A DNA stretch of 64,000 nt. Origin: Arthrobacter sp. efr-133-R2A-120 (lineage in GTDB: Bacteria > Actinomycetota > Actinomycetes > Actinomycetales > Micrococcaceae). Below are positions 1 through 8,007 of the stretch, one piece after another. The stretch spans positions 1-64,000 of the forward strand of contig NZ_JARVRF010000003.1 of the NCBI RefSeq assembly GCF_030209835.1, given 5' to 3'. How positions within the stretch are numbered: the first letter of the stretch is position 1; every line of letters begins with the position of its first letter. A program made the position numbers and the translations under genes. Below the pieces are notes generated by a model, which did not search any database, was not told where the DNA came from, and saw only the letters and a program-made list of their open reading frames with translations.

Positions 1-605
1 ACGAACCGATCAGCCAGCCCGCGGAACCGGAAAACCTCGACACCGAAGGCCTCCTCAAGGGCATCTACCTGCTCGCCCCGGCGAAAACCGACGGGCCCCG
101 GGCACAGATCCTGGCCTCCGGCGTCTCGGTCCCCTGGGCCCTGGAAGCCCAGAAGGTCCTGGCCCAGGACTGGGGAGTCTCCGCCGATGTCTGGTCCGTG
201 ACCTCCTGGAACGAACTCCGGCGCGACGGACTCGCCGCCGAAGAACACGCCTTCCTGAACCCCGGCGAAGAACCCCGCATCCCGTTCGTCGCCCAGCAAC
301 TCGCCGGCGCCACCGGACCGGTCATCGCCGTCACCGACTACATGAAAGCCGTCCCCGACCAGATCCGCCAATTCATCCCCAACGAATTCGCCTCCCTCGG
401 CGCCGACGGCTTCGGATTCTCCGACACCCGCCAAGCCGCACGCCGCTTCTTCAAGAACGACACCCACTCCATCGTCGTCAAAGCCCTCCAACTCCTCGCC
501 CGCCGAGGCGAAGTTGACGTGCAGGCGCCTGCCCAGGCAATCGAGAAGTACAGCCTCCTCGACGTCAACGCCGGCACCACCGGAGGGGCGGGCGGCGAAA
601 GCTAA
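1..605 (+). CDS. aceE: Pyruvate dehydrogenase E1 component, C-terminal part (partial)
   Basis: The reading frame is open from the window edge (codons from base 3) to a TAA at 603-605 and gives about 200 residues. They match the C-terminal transketolase-like domain of homodimeric AceE: ILASGVSVPWALEAQKVLAQ, then WSVTSWNELRRDG, the AVTDYMKAVPDQI segment and GFGFSDTRQAARRFF near the end. The family is about 900 residues long, so roughly the last fifth is present. AceE is the ThDP-dependent subunit that decarboxylates pyruvate and passes the acetyl group to the E2 lipoyl domain. In actinobacteria aceE often lies just upstream of the fatty-acid synthase cluster, as here. A hairpin follows the stop. 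Confidence 0.93.
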   Translation, partial: EPISQPAEPENLDTEGLLKGIYLLAPAKTDGPRAQILASGVSVPWALEAQKVLAQDWGVSADVWSVTSWNELRRDGLAAEEHAFLNPGEEPRIPFVAQQLAGATGPVIAVTDYMKAVPDQIRQFIPNEFASLGADGFGFSDTRQAARRFFKNDTHSIVVKALQLLARRGEVDVQAPAQAIEKYSLLDVNAGTTGGAGGES

Positions 606-630
606 GCCTCCAGAGAAGCAAGCAACATCT

Positions 631-668
631 CGACGGCGGTCCACACCGAAAGGTGCGGGCCGCCGTCG
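631..668 (+). terminator. Rho-independent terminator after aceE
   Basis: The 9-bp arms CGACGGCGG (631-639) and CCGCCGTCG (660-668) pair exactly, and an inner CACC/GGTG stem can extend the fold. A short GGCTTT tract follows. It lies 26 bp after the aceE stop. A 14-bp direct repeat, CGGGCTTTAACAYC, runs on from it at 667-680 and 681-694. Confidence 0.7.
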
Positions 669-736
669 GGCTTTAACACCCGGGCTTTAACATCCGGGCA
701 GTAACAATCGCCGCTCAGCACCACTCGACGCGGGCA

Positions 737-746
737 GTCACGTGAC
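737..746. promoter_or_regulatory. Palindrome GTCACGTGAC upstream of fasR
   Basis: A perfect 10-bp palindrome lies in the 210-bp gap between aceE and fasR, about 70 bp before the chosen fasR start. It could be an operator, but nothing identifies the binding protein. Confidence 0.25.
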
Positions 747-814
747 GTGCACCAATCGCAGTTGTAGCCTTCGCACAAATGGAGCTTGTGGATGATGCGC
801 CGTATGCTCAAGGC

Positions 815-2059
815 ATGGCAGAGCCGAATCAAACCCCCGCGAAACGCAAAGCGGCCGCGCGCACGTTATCACCCGAAAAGGCGGAGACCCTCAAGCGGCT
901 CCGTGCCAATGTGGGGCAACTGTCCACCACCACCATGCGCAAGCTTGAGAAATCGTTGCCATGGTACAGCCGGCTGAGCTCCGATGAACGCTCAGCATTG
1001 GGCCTGGTTGCCCAAAACGGAATCGCGGCTTTCGTGACGTGGTACGAGAGGCCGAGCTCGCCGTCGTGGATCCTGACGGACGTCTTCGGGAATGCTCCGA
1101 CCGAACTGACCCGCTCCATCAGCCTGCAAAAGGCCCTCCAGCTGATCCGGATCGTCGTCGAGGTGGTGGAGGACCAGGTCCCCGTCATCGCACCCGAAGC
1201 CGACCAGCCCTCTTTGCGCGAAGCGGTCCTGCGCTACTCGCGGGAAGTGGCATTCGCCGCAGCCGATGTCTATGCCCGCGCCGCCGAATCCCGCGGTTCC
1301 TGGGACACCAGGCTCGAAGCCTTGATCGTGGACGCCATCCTCCGTGGCGAGAACACCGACGCCCTTCGTTCCCGCATCGCGGCCCTCGGCTGGAAGGCCC
1401 AGGAGCGCTTCACGGTGATGGTGGGCAACTCGCCGTCGGAACCAAGCGCAAGCTACGTGAGCGAGTTGCGCCGGACCGCCGGACGCTACGCGGAGGACGC
1501 CCTGGTCGGCATCCAGGGCGACCGCCTCATCTTGATCCTCGGTGGCGTCCAAGACCGAGACACCGCGTATCTGAAACTGAGCGAACTGTTCGCCCCCGGC
1601 GCGGTGGTCTATGGACCCGAGGCCGGGTCACTGTTGGAGGCAAGCAGCTCCGCACAGGCAGCCTTTGCAGGGCTCACCGCTGCCAAGGCCTGGCCTTCGG
1701 CTCCGCGACCGGTAGCCGCTGACGACCTCCTCCCGGAGCGCGTAGTCTCAGGCGACGACGCCGCCCGCCGTTCCCTGATCAAGAACATTTACCGGCCGCT
1801 GCTGGCCGCATCCAACGGCCTTGTTGAAACCCTCGGAACCTACTTGGAACTGGGCCATTCCCTCGAAGCAACCGCCCGCGAGCTGTTCGTCCACGCAAAC
1901 ACGGTGCGGTATCGTCTCAAGCGCGTCTGCGACGTCACAGGGTGGGATCCGCTCCTCCCCCGGGAGGCTTTCGTGCTCCAAACCGCGTTGGTTGTGGGCA
2001 GGCTTTCGGCCCAGCCAAAGGCGACGTCGGAGCGTCACGGTACCCGATCCGCGGGTTGA
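815..2059 (+). CDS. fasR: PucR-type regulator of fatty acid synthesis (FasR-like)
   Basis: The product is 414 residues. The C-terminus carries the PucR-type helix-turn-helix, with the core TARELFVHANTVRYRLKRV; the middle has a GGDEF-like degenerate region (GIQGDRLILILGG). In Streptomyces coelicolor a PucR-like protein, FasR, encoded just upstream of fabD-fabH-acpP-fabF, activates that operon. Position and family both match here, so the same role is inferred. The start is set at ATG 815; an in-frame ATG at 779 would add 12 residues that look non-conserved, and neither has a strong ribosome site. Two dyads lie between this gene and fabD and are candidate binding sites. Confidence 0.85.
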   Translation: MAEPNQTPAKRKAAARTLSPEKAETLKRLRANVGQLSTTTMRKLEKSLPWYSRLSSDERSALGLVAQNGIAAFVTWYERPSSPSWILTDVFGNAPTELTRSISLQKALQLIRIVVEVVEDQVPVIAPEADQPSLREAVLRYSREVAFAAADVYARAAESRGSWDTRLEALIVDAILRGENTDALRSRIAALGWKAQERFTVMVGNSPSEPSASYVSELRRTAGRYAEDALVGIQGDRLILILGGVQDRDTAYLKLSELFAPGAVVYGPEAGSLLEASSSAQAAFAGLTAAKAWPSAPRPVAADDLLPERVVSGDDAARRSLIKNIYRPLLAASNGLVETLGTYLELGHSLEATARELFVHANTVRYRLKRVCDVTGWDPLLPREAFVLQTALVVGRLSAQPKATSERHGTRSAG

Positions 2060-2063
2060 ACCG

Positions 2064-2114
2064 TTGTAGACTTCCTACAAACTGACCCAGTGAGCTTGGT
2101 GTACGCAAACACCA
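2064..2114. promoter_or_regulatory. Two dyads in the fabD promoter region
   Basis: TTGTAG-N5-CTACAA (2064-2080) and TGGTGT-N6-ACACCA (2097-2114) are both perfect inverted repeats in the 88-bp gap between fasR and the fabD GTG start. Their position ahead of the fab operon makes them candidate FasR operators. This is an inference from location only. Confidence 0.45.
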
Positions 2115-2147
2115 GTAGTTCACGCGGCAATTTGGAAAGCTGGTTAC

Positions 2148-3077
2148 GTGCTTGCAATCGTCTGCCCTGGACAGGGCTCCCAGACCCCTGGATTTTTGGC
2201 CCCCTGGCTGGAGCTCCCTTCCGTAGAAGGCCATTTGGCCTCCCTGAGCGAAATCGCAGGCATCGACCTCAAGGCCCACGGCACCACCTCCGATGAAGAA
2301 ACCATCAAGGACACTGCCGTCGCGCAGCCCCTGATTGTTGCCGCAGGGCTCGTGGCAGCGAAATCGCTGTTCGACGTCGAACTCAGTACCCTTCCGATCG
2401 TCCTTGCCGGCCACTCGGTCGGGGAGATCACGGCCTCGGCGCTTGCGGGTGTCCTGAGCGAGGAAGAAGCCATGACGTTTGTCCGCGAGCGTGCCAACAA
2501 CATGGCCGCTGCCGCCGCCGTCACCCCCACCGGAATGAGTGCCGTCGTCGGCGGCGATCCGGCCGAGGTGCTGTCCGCTATCGAGGCAGCGGGCGCAACT
2601 CCCGCGAACGTCAACGGCGCGGGCCAGACGGTTGCCGCGGGCACGTTCGAACAGCTCCAGGCGCTGGCTGACAACCCGCCTGCCAAGGCCAGGGTCATCC
2701 CGCTGAAGGTCGCCGGAGCATTCCACACCTCCCACATGGCCCCGGCCGTGAGCGCGCTTGAAGCACTGCGGCCGTCGCTCAAACCGCAGGCTCCCACGGT
2801 TCCCTTGCTCTCGAACTTCGATGGCCAGGAAGTCACGGACGGCGGCGCCGCCGTCGAAAGCCTGATCGCCCAGGTCTCGCGCCCGGTGCGCTGGGACCTC
2901 TGCATGGAGAACCTGGTCCAGCGCGGAGTCACCGGACTCATCGAACTGGCACCTGCCGGCACCCTGGCCGGCCTCGCCAAGCGCGGCATGCCCGGCGTGA
3001 AAACCGTTGCCGTCAAGACGCCGGAAGACTTGTCCGCCGCACTTGCACTCTTCGCGGAATTGGAGGGAGACGCATGA
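2148..3077 (+). CDS. fabD: Malonyl-CoA:ACP S-malonyltransferase
   Basis: The 309-residue protein has the GQGSQ motif near the N-terminus (residues 9-13), the nucleophile motif GHSVGE with Ser90, and the catalytic His193 in GAFHTSHM. It loads malonate onto ACP for type II fatty acid synthesis in the cytosol. The start is GTG 2148, preceded by GGAAAG at 2134-2139. The stop overlaps the fabH start in an ATGA junction (3074-3077), which implies translational coupling. The length is normal for the family. Confidence 0.95.
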   Translation: MLAIVCPGQGSQTPGFLAPWLELPSVEGHLASLSEIAGIDLKAHGTTSDEETIKDTAVAQPLIVAAGLVAAKSLFDVELSTLPIVLAGHSVGEITASALAGVLSEEEAMTFVRERANNMAAAAAVTPTGMSAVVGGDPAEVLSAIEAAGATPANVNGAGQTVAAGTFEQLQALADNPPAKARVIPLKVAGAFHTSHMAPAVSALEALRPSLKPQAPTVPLLSNFDGQEVTDGGAAVESLIAQVSRPVRWDLCMENLVQRGVTGLIELAPAGTLAGLAKRGMPGVKTVAVKTPEDLSAALALFAELEGDA

Positions 3078-4135
3078 GCGCCCCCGTACTCAAGCAAGCG
3101 CCGACGAACGCATACTCACGCGTTATCGGCATCGGGGCATACCGCCCTGACATCATCGTCACCAACGACGACGTTTGCCAGTGGATCGATTCCTCGGACG
3201 AATGGATCCGCCAGCGCACAGGCATCGTGACCCGCCACCGCGCTGCGGCCGATGTCAGCGTTATCGACATGGCCGAAGGCGCTGCCCGCGAGGCACTCAA
3301 GCAGGCCGGCATTGAGGCTTCCCAGCTGGGTGCCGTCATCGTCTCCACCGTCACGCACCCGTATGCCACGCCGTCCGCCGCCGCCGCCCTCACCGACCGT
3401 TTGGGCGCCACCCCTGCACCGGCCTTCGACATCTCCGCGGCATGTGCAGGCTACTGCTATGGCATCGCCCAGGGCGACGCCTTGGTCCGATCGGGCGCGG
3501 CTGAATACGTCCTGGTGGTCGGCGCCGAGAAGCTCTCGGACGTCATCGACAACCATGAGCGAACCATTTCCTTCCTTCTCGGCGACGGTGCGGGCGCCGT
3601 GATCATCGGCCCGTCCGACACGCCCGGCATTGCCCCGTCCGTCTGGGGATCCGATGGCAGCAAGTGGAACGCGATCGGCATGACGCATTCCCTCGACGAA
3701 GTCCGCAACCTTGGCGAGACTGCCCGCCACTCGGATGAATCCGACGATCAGGCCATTATTTCCGCGGCGCAGGATGTCTGGCCGACGCTCCGCCAGGACG
3801 GCCAGACGGTCTTCCGCTGGGCCGTCTGGGAAATGGCGAAGGTTGCCCAGCAAGCCCTCGACGCCGCAGGCATTGAAGCCTCGGATCTGGCGGCGTTTGT
3901 CCCGCACCAGGCGAACATGCGGATCATCGATGAGATGGTCAAGAAGCTCAAACTTCCCGAGACTGTGGTGGTTGCACGGGACATCGCCGATGCGGGAAAT
4001 ACTTCTGCCGCCTCCATTCCGCTGGCCACGCACCGACTCCTCAAGGAGAACCCGGCGCTCAGCGGCGGCCTCGCCTTGCAGATCGGCTTCGGTGCCGGTC
4101 TTGTGTTTGGTGCCCAGGTAATCGTTCTTCCGTAG
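3074..4135 (+). CDS. fabH: Beta-ketoacyl-ACP synthase III
   Basis: The 353-residue protein carries the KAS III triad: Cys124 in DISAACAGYCYG, His278 in VPHQANMR and Asn309 in GNTSAASIP. It condenses an acyl-CoA primer with malonyl-ACP to start chain synthesis; in actinobacteria branched primers are usual, which fits but cannot be read from the sequence. The start ATG overlaps the fabD stop. A gap of 109 bp separates it from acpP. Confidence 0.95.
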   Translation: MSAPVLKQAPTNAYSRVIGIGAYRPDIIVTNDDVCQWIDSSDEWIRQRTGIVTRHRAAADVSVIDMAEGAAREALKQAGIEASQLGAVIVSTVTHPYATPSAAAALTDRLGATPAPAFDISAACAGYCYGIAQGDALVRSGAAEYVLVVGAEKLSDVIDNHERTISFLLGDGAGAVIIGPSDTPGIAPSVWGSDGSKWNAIGMTHSLDEVRNLGETARHSDESDDQAIISAAQDVWPTLRQDGQTVFRWAVWEMAKVAQQALDAAGIEASDLAAFVPHQANMRIIDEMVKKLKLPETVVVARDIADAGNTSAASIPLATHRLLKENPALSGGLALQIGFGAGLVFGAQVIVLP

Positions 4136-4244
4136 TTTCGGACCGCGCCTGCCTTCCAATTGAATAGCGCTTTGAAACCCAAGCCGTAACCGCGGTTTGC
4201 CCCCATTCCGGCAATAGCCGGCACAACAAGAAAAGGAGCCAACA

Positions 4245-4490
4245 ATGGCTAGCAACGAAGAAATCCTGGCCGGCCTGGCTGAAATCGTGAACGAAGAGAC
4301 CGGCCTCGCCACCGAAGCCGTGGAGCTGGACAAGTCCTTCACCGAGGACCTCGACATCGACTCCATCTCCATGATGACCATCGTCGTCAACGCTGAAGAG
4401 AAGTTCGGCGTGCGCATCCCGGACGAAGAGGTCAAGAACCTCAAGACCGTCGGCGACGCCGTCAACTTCATCTCGAACGCACAGGCCTAG
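4245..4490 (+). CDS. acpP: Acyl carrier protein
   Basis: This is an 81-residue acidic protein. Ser40 in DIDSISMM is the site for the 4'-phosphopantetheine arm. A strong ribosome site (AAAAGGAGCC) stands just before ATG 4245. It carries the growing acyl chain between FabD, FabH and FabF. The start is unambiguous and the length is typical. Confidence 0.96.
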   Translation: MASNEEILAGLAEIVNEETGLATEAVELDKSFTEDLDIDSISMMTIVVNAEEKFGVRIPDEEVKNLKTVGDAVNFISNAQA

Positions 4491-4501
4491 CCTGGCCTCA
4501 A

Positions 4502-4549
4502 CTGTGCCGGACTTCGGGTGCGCCCTGTTGCATCCGAAGCCCGGCACAG
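4502..4549 (+). terminator. Intercistronic hairpin between acpP and fabF
   Basis: Arms at 4502-4517 and 4534-4549 pair over 16 positions with one mismatch and are followed by CTGCTTTATCT. The position right after acpP suggests partial termination or mRNA protection that keeps ACP above FabF. That role is an inference. Confidence 0.55.
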
Positions 4550-4630
4550 CTGCTTTATCTCCCAAAGTTTTTTCCTGCCTCCCCAGTGAGAACAGCACGT
4601 GGGTTGGCTGATCCGACAGAGAGTGATCGC

Positions 4631-5866
4631 ATGGCACGCAAAGTAGTCATAACCGGTCTGGGCGCCACAACGCCCATCGGCGGCGACGTCCCCACGATGT
4701 GGAAGAACGCGCTCAAAGGGGTCTCCGGTGCCCACACACTCGAGGACGAGTGGGTTGCCAAGTATGACCTTCCGGTCCACTTTGCCGCCCGGTGCTCGAC
4801 GCCGGCCCTCGAGGTTCTGAGCCGCGTAGAAGCCAAGCGCATGGACCCGTCCACGCAATTCGGTGTCATCGCCGCCCGCGAGGCCTGGGCTGATTCCGGT
4901 ATCACCGAAATCGACCACGATCGCCTTGCCGTGGCTTTCGCCACGGGTATCGGTGGCGTCTGGACGCTCCTGGACGCTTGGGACACGCTGAGGGAAAAGG
5001 GCCCCCGCCGGGTTCTGCCCATGACGGTTCCCATGCTCATGCCGAACGGCGTCGCCGCCGCGGTCAGCCTTGACCTTGGTGCCCGCGCCGGTGCGCACAC
5101 CCCGGTTTCTGCTTGCGCTTCCGGCACCGAAGCCTTGCACCTCGGCCTGGATCTCATCCGCTCCGGCAAGGCCGACGTCGTCGTCTGCGGCGGCGCCGAA
5201 GCCGCCATCCACCCGATGCCGCTCGCCGCGTTTTCCTCGATGCAGGCCCTCTCGCGCCGCAATGACGATCCCGAGCACGCTTCGCGGCCATACGACCGCG
5301 ACCGCGACGGCTTTGTCATGGGTGAAGGCGCCGGCGCCCTGGTCCTGGAAGCCGAGGAGCACGCGATCGCCCGCGGCGCACGCATCTACGCTGAGCTCGC
5401 CGGCACTTCAGTCACAGCTGACGCCTACCACATCACCGCACCGGACCCGGAAGGCCTGGGCGCTACCCGCGCTTTGAAGGCTGCCATGTTCGATGGCCGC
5501 ATCCAAGCTGAGGACGTCGTGCACGTCAACGCCCACGCCACCTCGACGCCTGTTGGTGACAAGCCCGAGTACACGGCGCTCCGCGCCGCACTGGGCGCCC
5601 ACGTCGACAATGTGGCGGTCTCCGCCACCAAGTCGCAGATGGGCCACCTGTTGGGCGCTTCAGGGGCCGTAGAAGCGGTGCTGACGGTCCTCGCCGTCTA
5701 CGAACGCCAGGCTCCGTTGACCATCAACCTTGAGAACCAGGATCCGGAGATCCCGCTCGACGTCGTCACTTCGGCACGCACTTTGCCTGCCGGTGACATT
5801 GTCGCTTTGAGCAACTCCTTCGGTTTCGGCGGCCACAACGCCGTCATCGCCATCCGCAACGTCTGA
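4631..5866 (+). CDS. fabF: Beta-ketoacyl-ACP synthase II
   Basis: The 411-residue protein starts MARKVVITGLGATTPIGGD, the usual KAS II N-terminus, so ATG 4631 is preferred over an in-frame ATG at 4586. The catalytic Cys162 lies in PVSACASGTEALH, with His302 in VNAHATSTPVGD and His339 in SQMGHLLGASGA. It elongates acyl-ACP by Claisen condensation with malonyl-ACP. It closes the fabD-fabH-acpP-fabF operon, and a strong terminator follows. Confidence 0.95.
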   Translation: MARKVVITGLGATTPIGGDVPTMWKNALKGVSGAHTLEDEWVAKYDLPVHFAARCSTPALEVLSRVEAKRMDPSTQFGVIAAREAWADSGITEIDHDRLAVAFATGIGGVWTLLDAWDTLREKGPRRVLPMTVPMLMPNGVAAAVSLDLGARAGAHTPVSACASGTEALHLGLDLIRSGKADVVVCGGAEAAIHPMPLAAFSSMQALSRRNDDPEHASRPYDRDRDGFVMGEGAGALVLEAEEHAIARGARIYAELAGTSVTADAYHITAPDPEGLGATRALKAAMFDGRIQAEDVVHVNAHATSTPVGDKPEYTALRAALGAHVDNVAVSATKSQMGHLLGASGAVEAVLTVLAVYERQAPLTINLENQDPEIPLDVVTSARTLPAGDIVALSNSFGFGGHNAVIAIRNV

Positions 5867-5902
5867 CGGTCGCCGGAGCTTCGGCGAACAAAGCAAGGCA
5901 CA

Positions 5903-5940
5903 AGAGGAGGGCCCCACCGTGGTGGGGCCCTCCTCTTTGC
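5903..5940 (+). terminator. Strong terminator after fabF
   Basis: The 16-bp arms (5903-5918 and 5921-5936) are exact inverted repeats with a 2-nt loop, followed by TTGC. It lies between fabF (rightward) and the DUF3145 gene (leftward, ends at 6010), so it may work in both directions. Confidence 0.85.
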
Positions 5941-6009
5941 TATGGAAAAGCTATTTTGGGAACTTTGTTCCCTAACCGACCGGGTGTTGCTTAACCGAGC
6001 TGGTGTTGC

Positions 6010-6513
6010 CTAACCGACCTGGTGGAGCCAGCGCACAGGGGCGCCTTCAGCGGCATGCCGGAAGGGCTCGAGCTCTTCGTCCCAGGCCTCACCGAGCGCC
6101 AAGGAAAGCTCGTGGTAGACGGCGGCAGGATCTCCCGCCCCCGACTCGTAGGCGTAGCGGATGCGGTCCTCAGTCACCATGATGTTGCCGTGGACATCGG
6201 TAACCGCATGGAAGATACCCAGCTCCGGTGTGTGCGACCAACGCGCGCCGTCGACGCCTTGGCTGGGCTCCTCGGTGACTTCGTAGCGAAGGTGCGCCCA
6301 TCCTCGCAGTGCCGAAGCCAATTGGGCACCGGTTCCAGGCACTCCTGCCCAGGAGAGCTCGGCGCGGAACATTCCGGGCGCGGCCGGCTGAGGGGTCCAC
6401 TCAAGATCGGTCCGCTTGTCAACGACCGATCCGATGGCCCACTCAACGTGAGGGCACAACGCGGTAGGGGCCGAATGCACAAACAAGACACCGCGGGTTA
6501 TTGCAACAGACAT
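6010..6513 (-). CDS. DUF3145 family protein
   Basis: The 167-residue protein begins MSVAITRGVLFVHSAPTALC and contains CPHVEWAIG and the conserved middle RAELSWAGVPGTGAQLAS. It matches the actinobacterial DUF3145 family, which is often encoded beside fabF. No function is established. ATG 6513 is chosen because GGAGG stands 5 nt before it; an in-frame ATG at 6525 lacks such a site. It converges on fabF. The 259 bp upstream (6514-6772) are AT-richer and probably hold its promoter. Confidence 0.85.
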   Translation of the reverse strand: MSVAITRGVLFVHSAPTALCPHVEWAIGSVVDKRTDLEWTPQPAAPGMFRAELSWAGVPGTGAQLASALRGWAHLRYEVTEEPSQGVDGARWSHTPELGIFHAVTDVHGNIMVTEDRIRYAYESGAGDPAAVYHELSLALGEAWDEELEPFRHAAEGAPVRWLHQVG

Positions 6514-6772
6514 TCCATCCTCCATAGCTGTAGGTACGTCTTCCCCAACGACCTCTGCCTGGATGAAAATGTGCTGCGCGGGTGCCGCGCTGTTCCGGTT
6601 TCCCTACCTATCTATGATTTTTTCCGCAGCGGAAGAACATTCAAGTTTTGGTTGAAAGTTCCCCCGCAGTGCTTTCATTTTGCCGTACCGACCCGAATTA
6701 CGCCAGTGCGATTCACGGACGTGCGGTTTTCCTCCTCTGGGACTGTTCGAAGTGTTGCACGGTTTCTGGTCC

Positions 6773-7699
6773 TTAAGCACGGGGGTGGGCTTGTTGATAG
6801 CTCTTGCGGAGCCGGTCCACCGACACATGGGTGTAGATCTGGGTTGTTGCGAGGCTGCTGTGTCCCAGAATTTCCTGCACGGCACGCAGGTCCGCGCCGC
6901 CGTCGAGCAAATGGGTGGCGGCGGTGTGACGCAGGGCGTGGGGGCCGGTTGCCGCGGTATCCCCCAAGGCTGCCAGGAGATCGTTGACGACGCTGCGGGC
7001 CTGGCGCTGATCGATGCGGTTGCCCCTTGAACTGAGGAAGAGTGCCGGCCCGCTGCGCTCGTTTGCGAGCCGTGGGCGTCCGCGGCGGAGCCAGTCGTCG
7101 ACGGCGAGCGCAGCCGGGACCCCATAGGGCACCGTCCGTTCCTTGTTGCCCTTGCCGAGCACGCGAAGAGTCCGGCGGTCCGGATCGAGATCATCGATGT
7201 CCAGGCCGGCGAGCTCGCCGACGCGGATCCCTGTGGCGTAGAGCAATTCGACGACGGCGCGGTTTCTCAACGGCATCGGAGAGCCCGCCGCGGCTGCCCC
7301 TGACAGGTTTTCGAAGATCCTGGAGACCTGCTGCTGGTGAAGGACTCCGGGGAGTGTGTGGTCCAGCTTGGGGGCTTGGAGGCGAATGGCAGGGTCCGAC
7401 GCGATGAGTTCTTCCCGCAGGGCCCAGGCGGTGAATGCGCGGGCCGTCGCGGCATGCCGGGCGAGTGTTGCCCTGGACCGGCCGGATTCGCTTTGTGCCC
7501 CCAGCCAACGTCGAAGGGTGCCGAGTTCCAGGTCCGCGAGTTCCCCCACGCCCTCCACGGCAGCGAAGCGCAGTAGGTTCTCGACGTCGGCGATGTACGC
7601 CCTCACCGTGTGGGCGGACCTGGCCCGTTCGCTTTCGAGGTAACGCCGGAAGCCCTGAACGGACCCGGCGAGTGCTTCGGGGAGCGGATTCTCTTGCAC
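6773..7699 (-). CDS. xerC: Tyrosine recombinase XerC
   Basis: This is a 308-residue tyrosine recombinase. With GTG 7699 as residue 1, the catalytic set is Arg159 (ATGIRVGEL), Lys183 (VLGKGNKE), His254 and Arg257 (HALRHTAATHL), His280 (LGHSSL) and the nucleophile Tyr289 (TQIYTHVS). The N-terminal SAM-like core-binding domain covers about residues 10-95. Together with XerD it resolves chromosome dimers at dif. Its place after dprA matches M. tuberculosis xerC, so it is host-encoded and not the integrase of the nearby element. The start is uncertain: ATG 7738 would add 13 residues. Confidence 0.9.
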   Translation of the reverse strand: MQENPLPEALAGSVQGFRRYLESERARSAHTVRAYIADVENLLRFAAVEGVGELADLELGTLRRWLGAQSESGRSRATLARHAATARAFTAWALREELIASDPAIRLQAPKLDHTLPGVLHQQQVSRIFENLSGAAAAGSPMPLRNRAVVELLYATGIRVGELAGLDIDDLDPDRRTLRVLGKGNKERTVPYGVPAALAVDDWLRRGRPRLANERSGPALFLSSRGNRIDQRQARSVVNDLLAALGDTAATGPHALRHTAATHLLDGGADLRAVQEILGHSSLATTQIYTHVSVDRLRKSYQQAHPRA

Positions 7700-7755
7700 C
7701 CTTCCACTGTGCCAGCCGCGGGGCCCGGTGGCTGGCATCGCCACGACGAGCCGCT

Positions 7756-7944
7756 TCACCTTTGACCGATGGACCCGCACATCCTGAAGTACTGCCACAG
7801 GAGCAACCCCTGCCAGACCACGAAAACAACCCAAAGGCAGACCGGGCCAGAGCCGCCTTGGACGAACAGGACGGCTCCCACAATCAGAAAGAGACCGATT
7901 TGCCGTCCAATCACGAACCTCGCGGGCTGCGTCCTTGGCTTCAT
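7756..7944 (-). CDS. Small membrane protein, unknown function
   Basis: The product is 62 residues with two hydrophobic stretches (about 16-30 and 34-50) and a positive N-terminus (MKPRTQPAR), consistent with two short membrane segments. ATG 7944 has GGAG 5 nt upstream; an in-frame GTG at 7950 lies inside that site. It lies between dprA and xerC on the same strand. I do not recognise a family. Confidence 0.55.
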   Translation of the reverse strand: MKPRTQPARFVIGRQIGLFLIVGAVLFVQGGSGPVCLWVVFVVWQGLLLWQYFRMCGSIGQR

Positions 7945-7987
7945 GTCCACTCCGTCCCCATCGAAGCTACCTCAACCCCCGCTAACT

Positions 7988-8001
7988 GATAGTCGACTAT
8001 C
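7988..8001. repeat. Perfect 14-bp palindrome GATAGTCGACTATC
   Basis: It lies between the dprA stop (8008) and the small membrane gene start (7944), on the 5' side of that gene. It could be an operator or a weak hairpin. There is no further evidence. Confidence 0.35.
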
Positions 8002-8007
8002 CCTAGT

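Noticed and set aside
6773..7699. XerC as the integrase of the element
   Set aside because: It sits in its conserved host place after dprA and outside the comM-defined boundaries; the element has its own serine recombinase.
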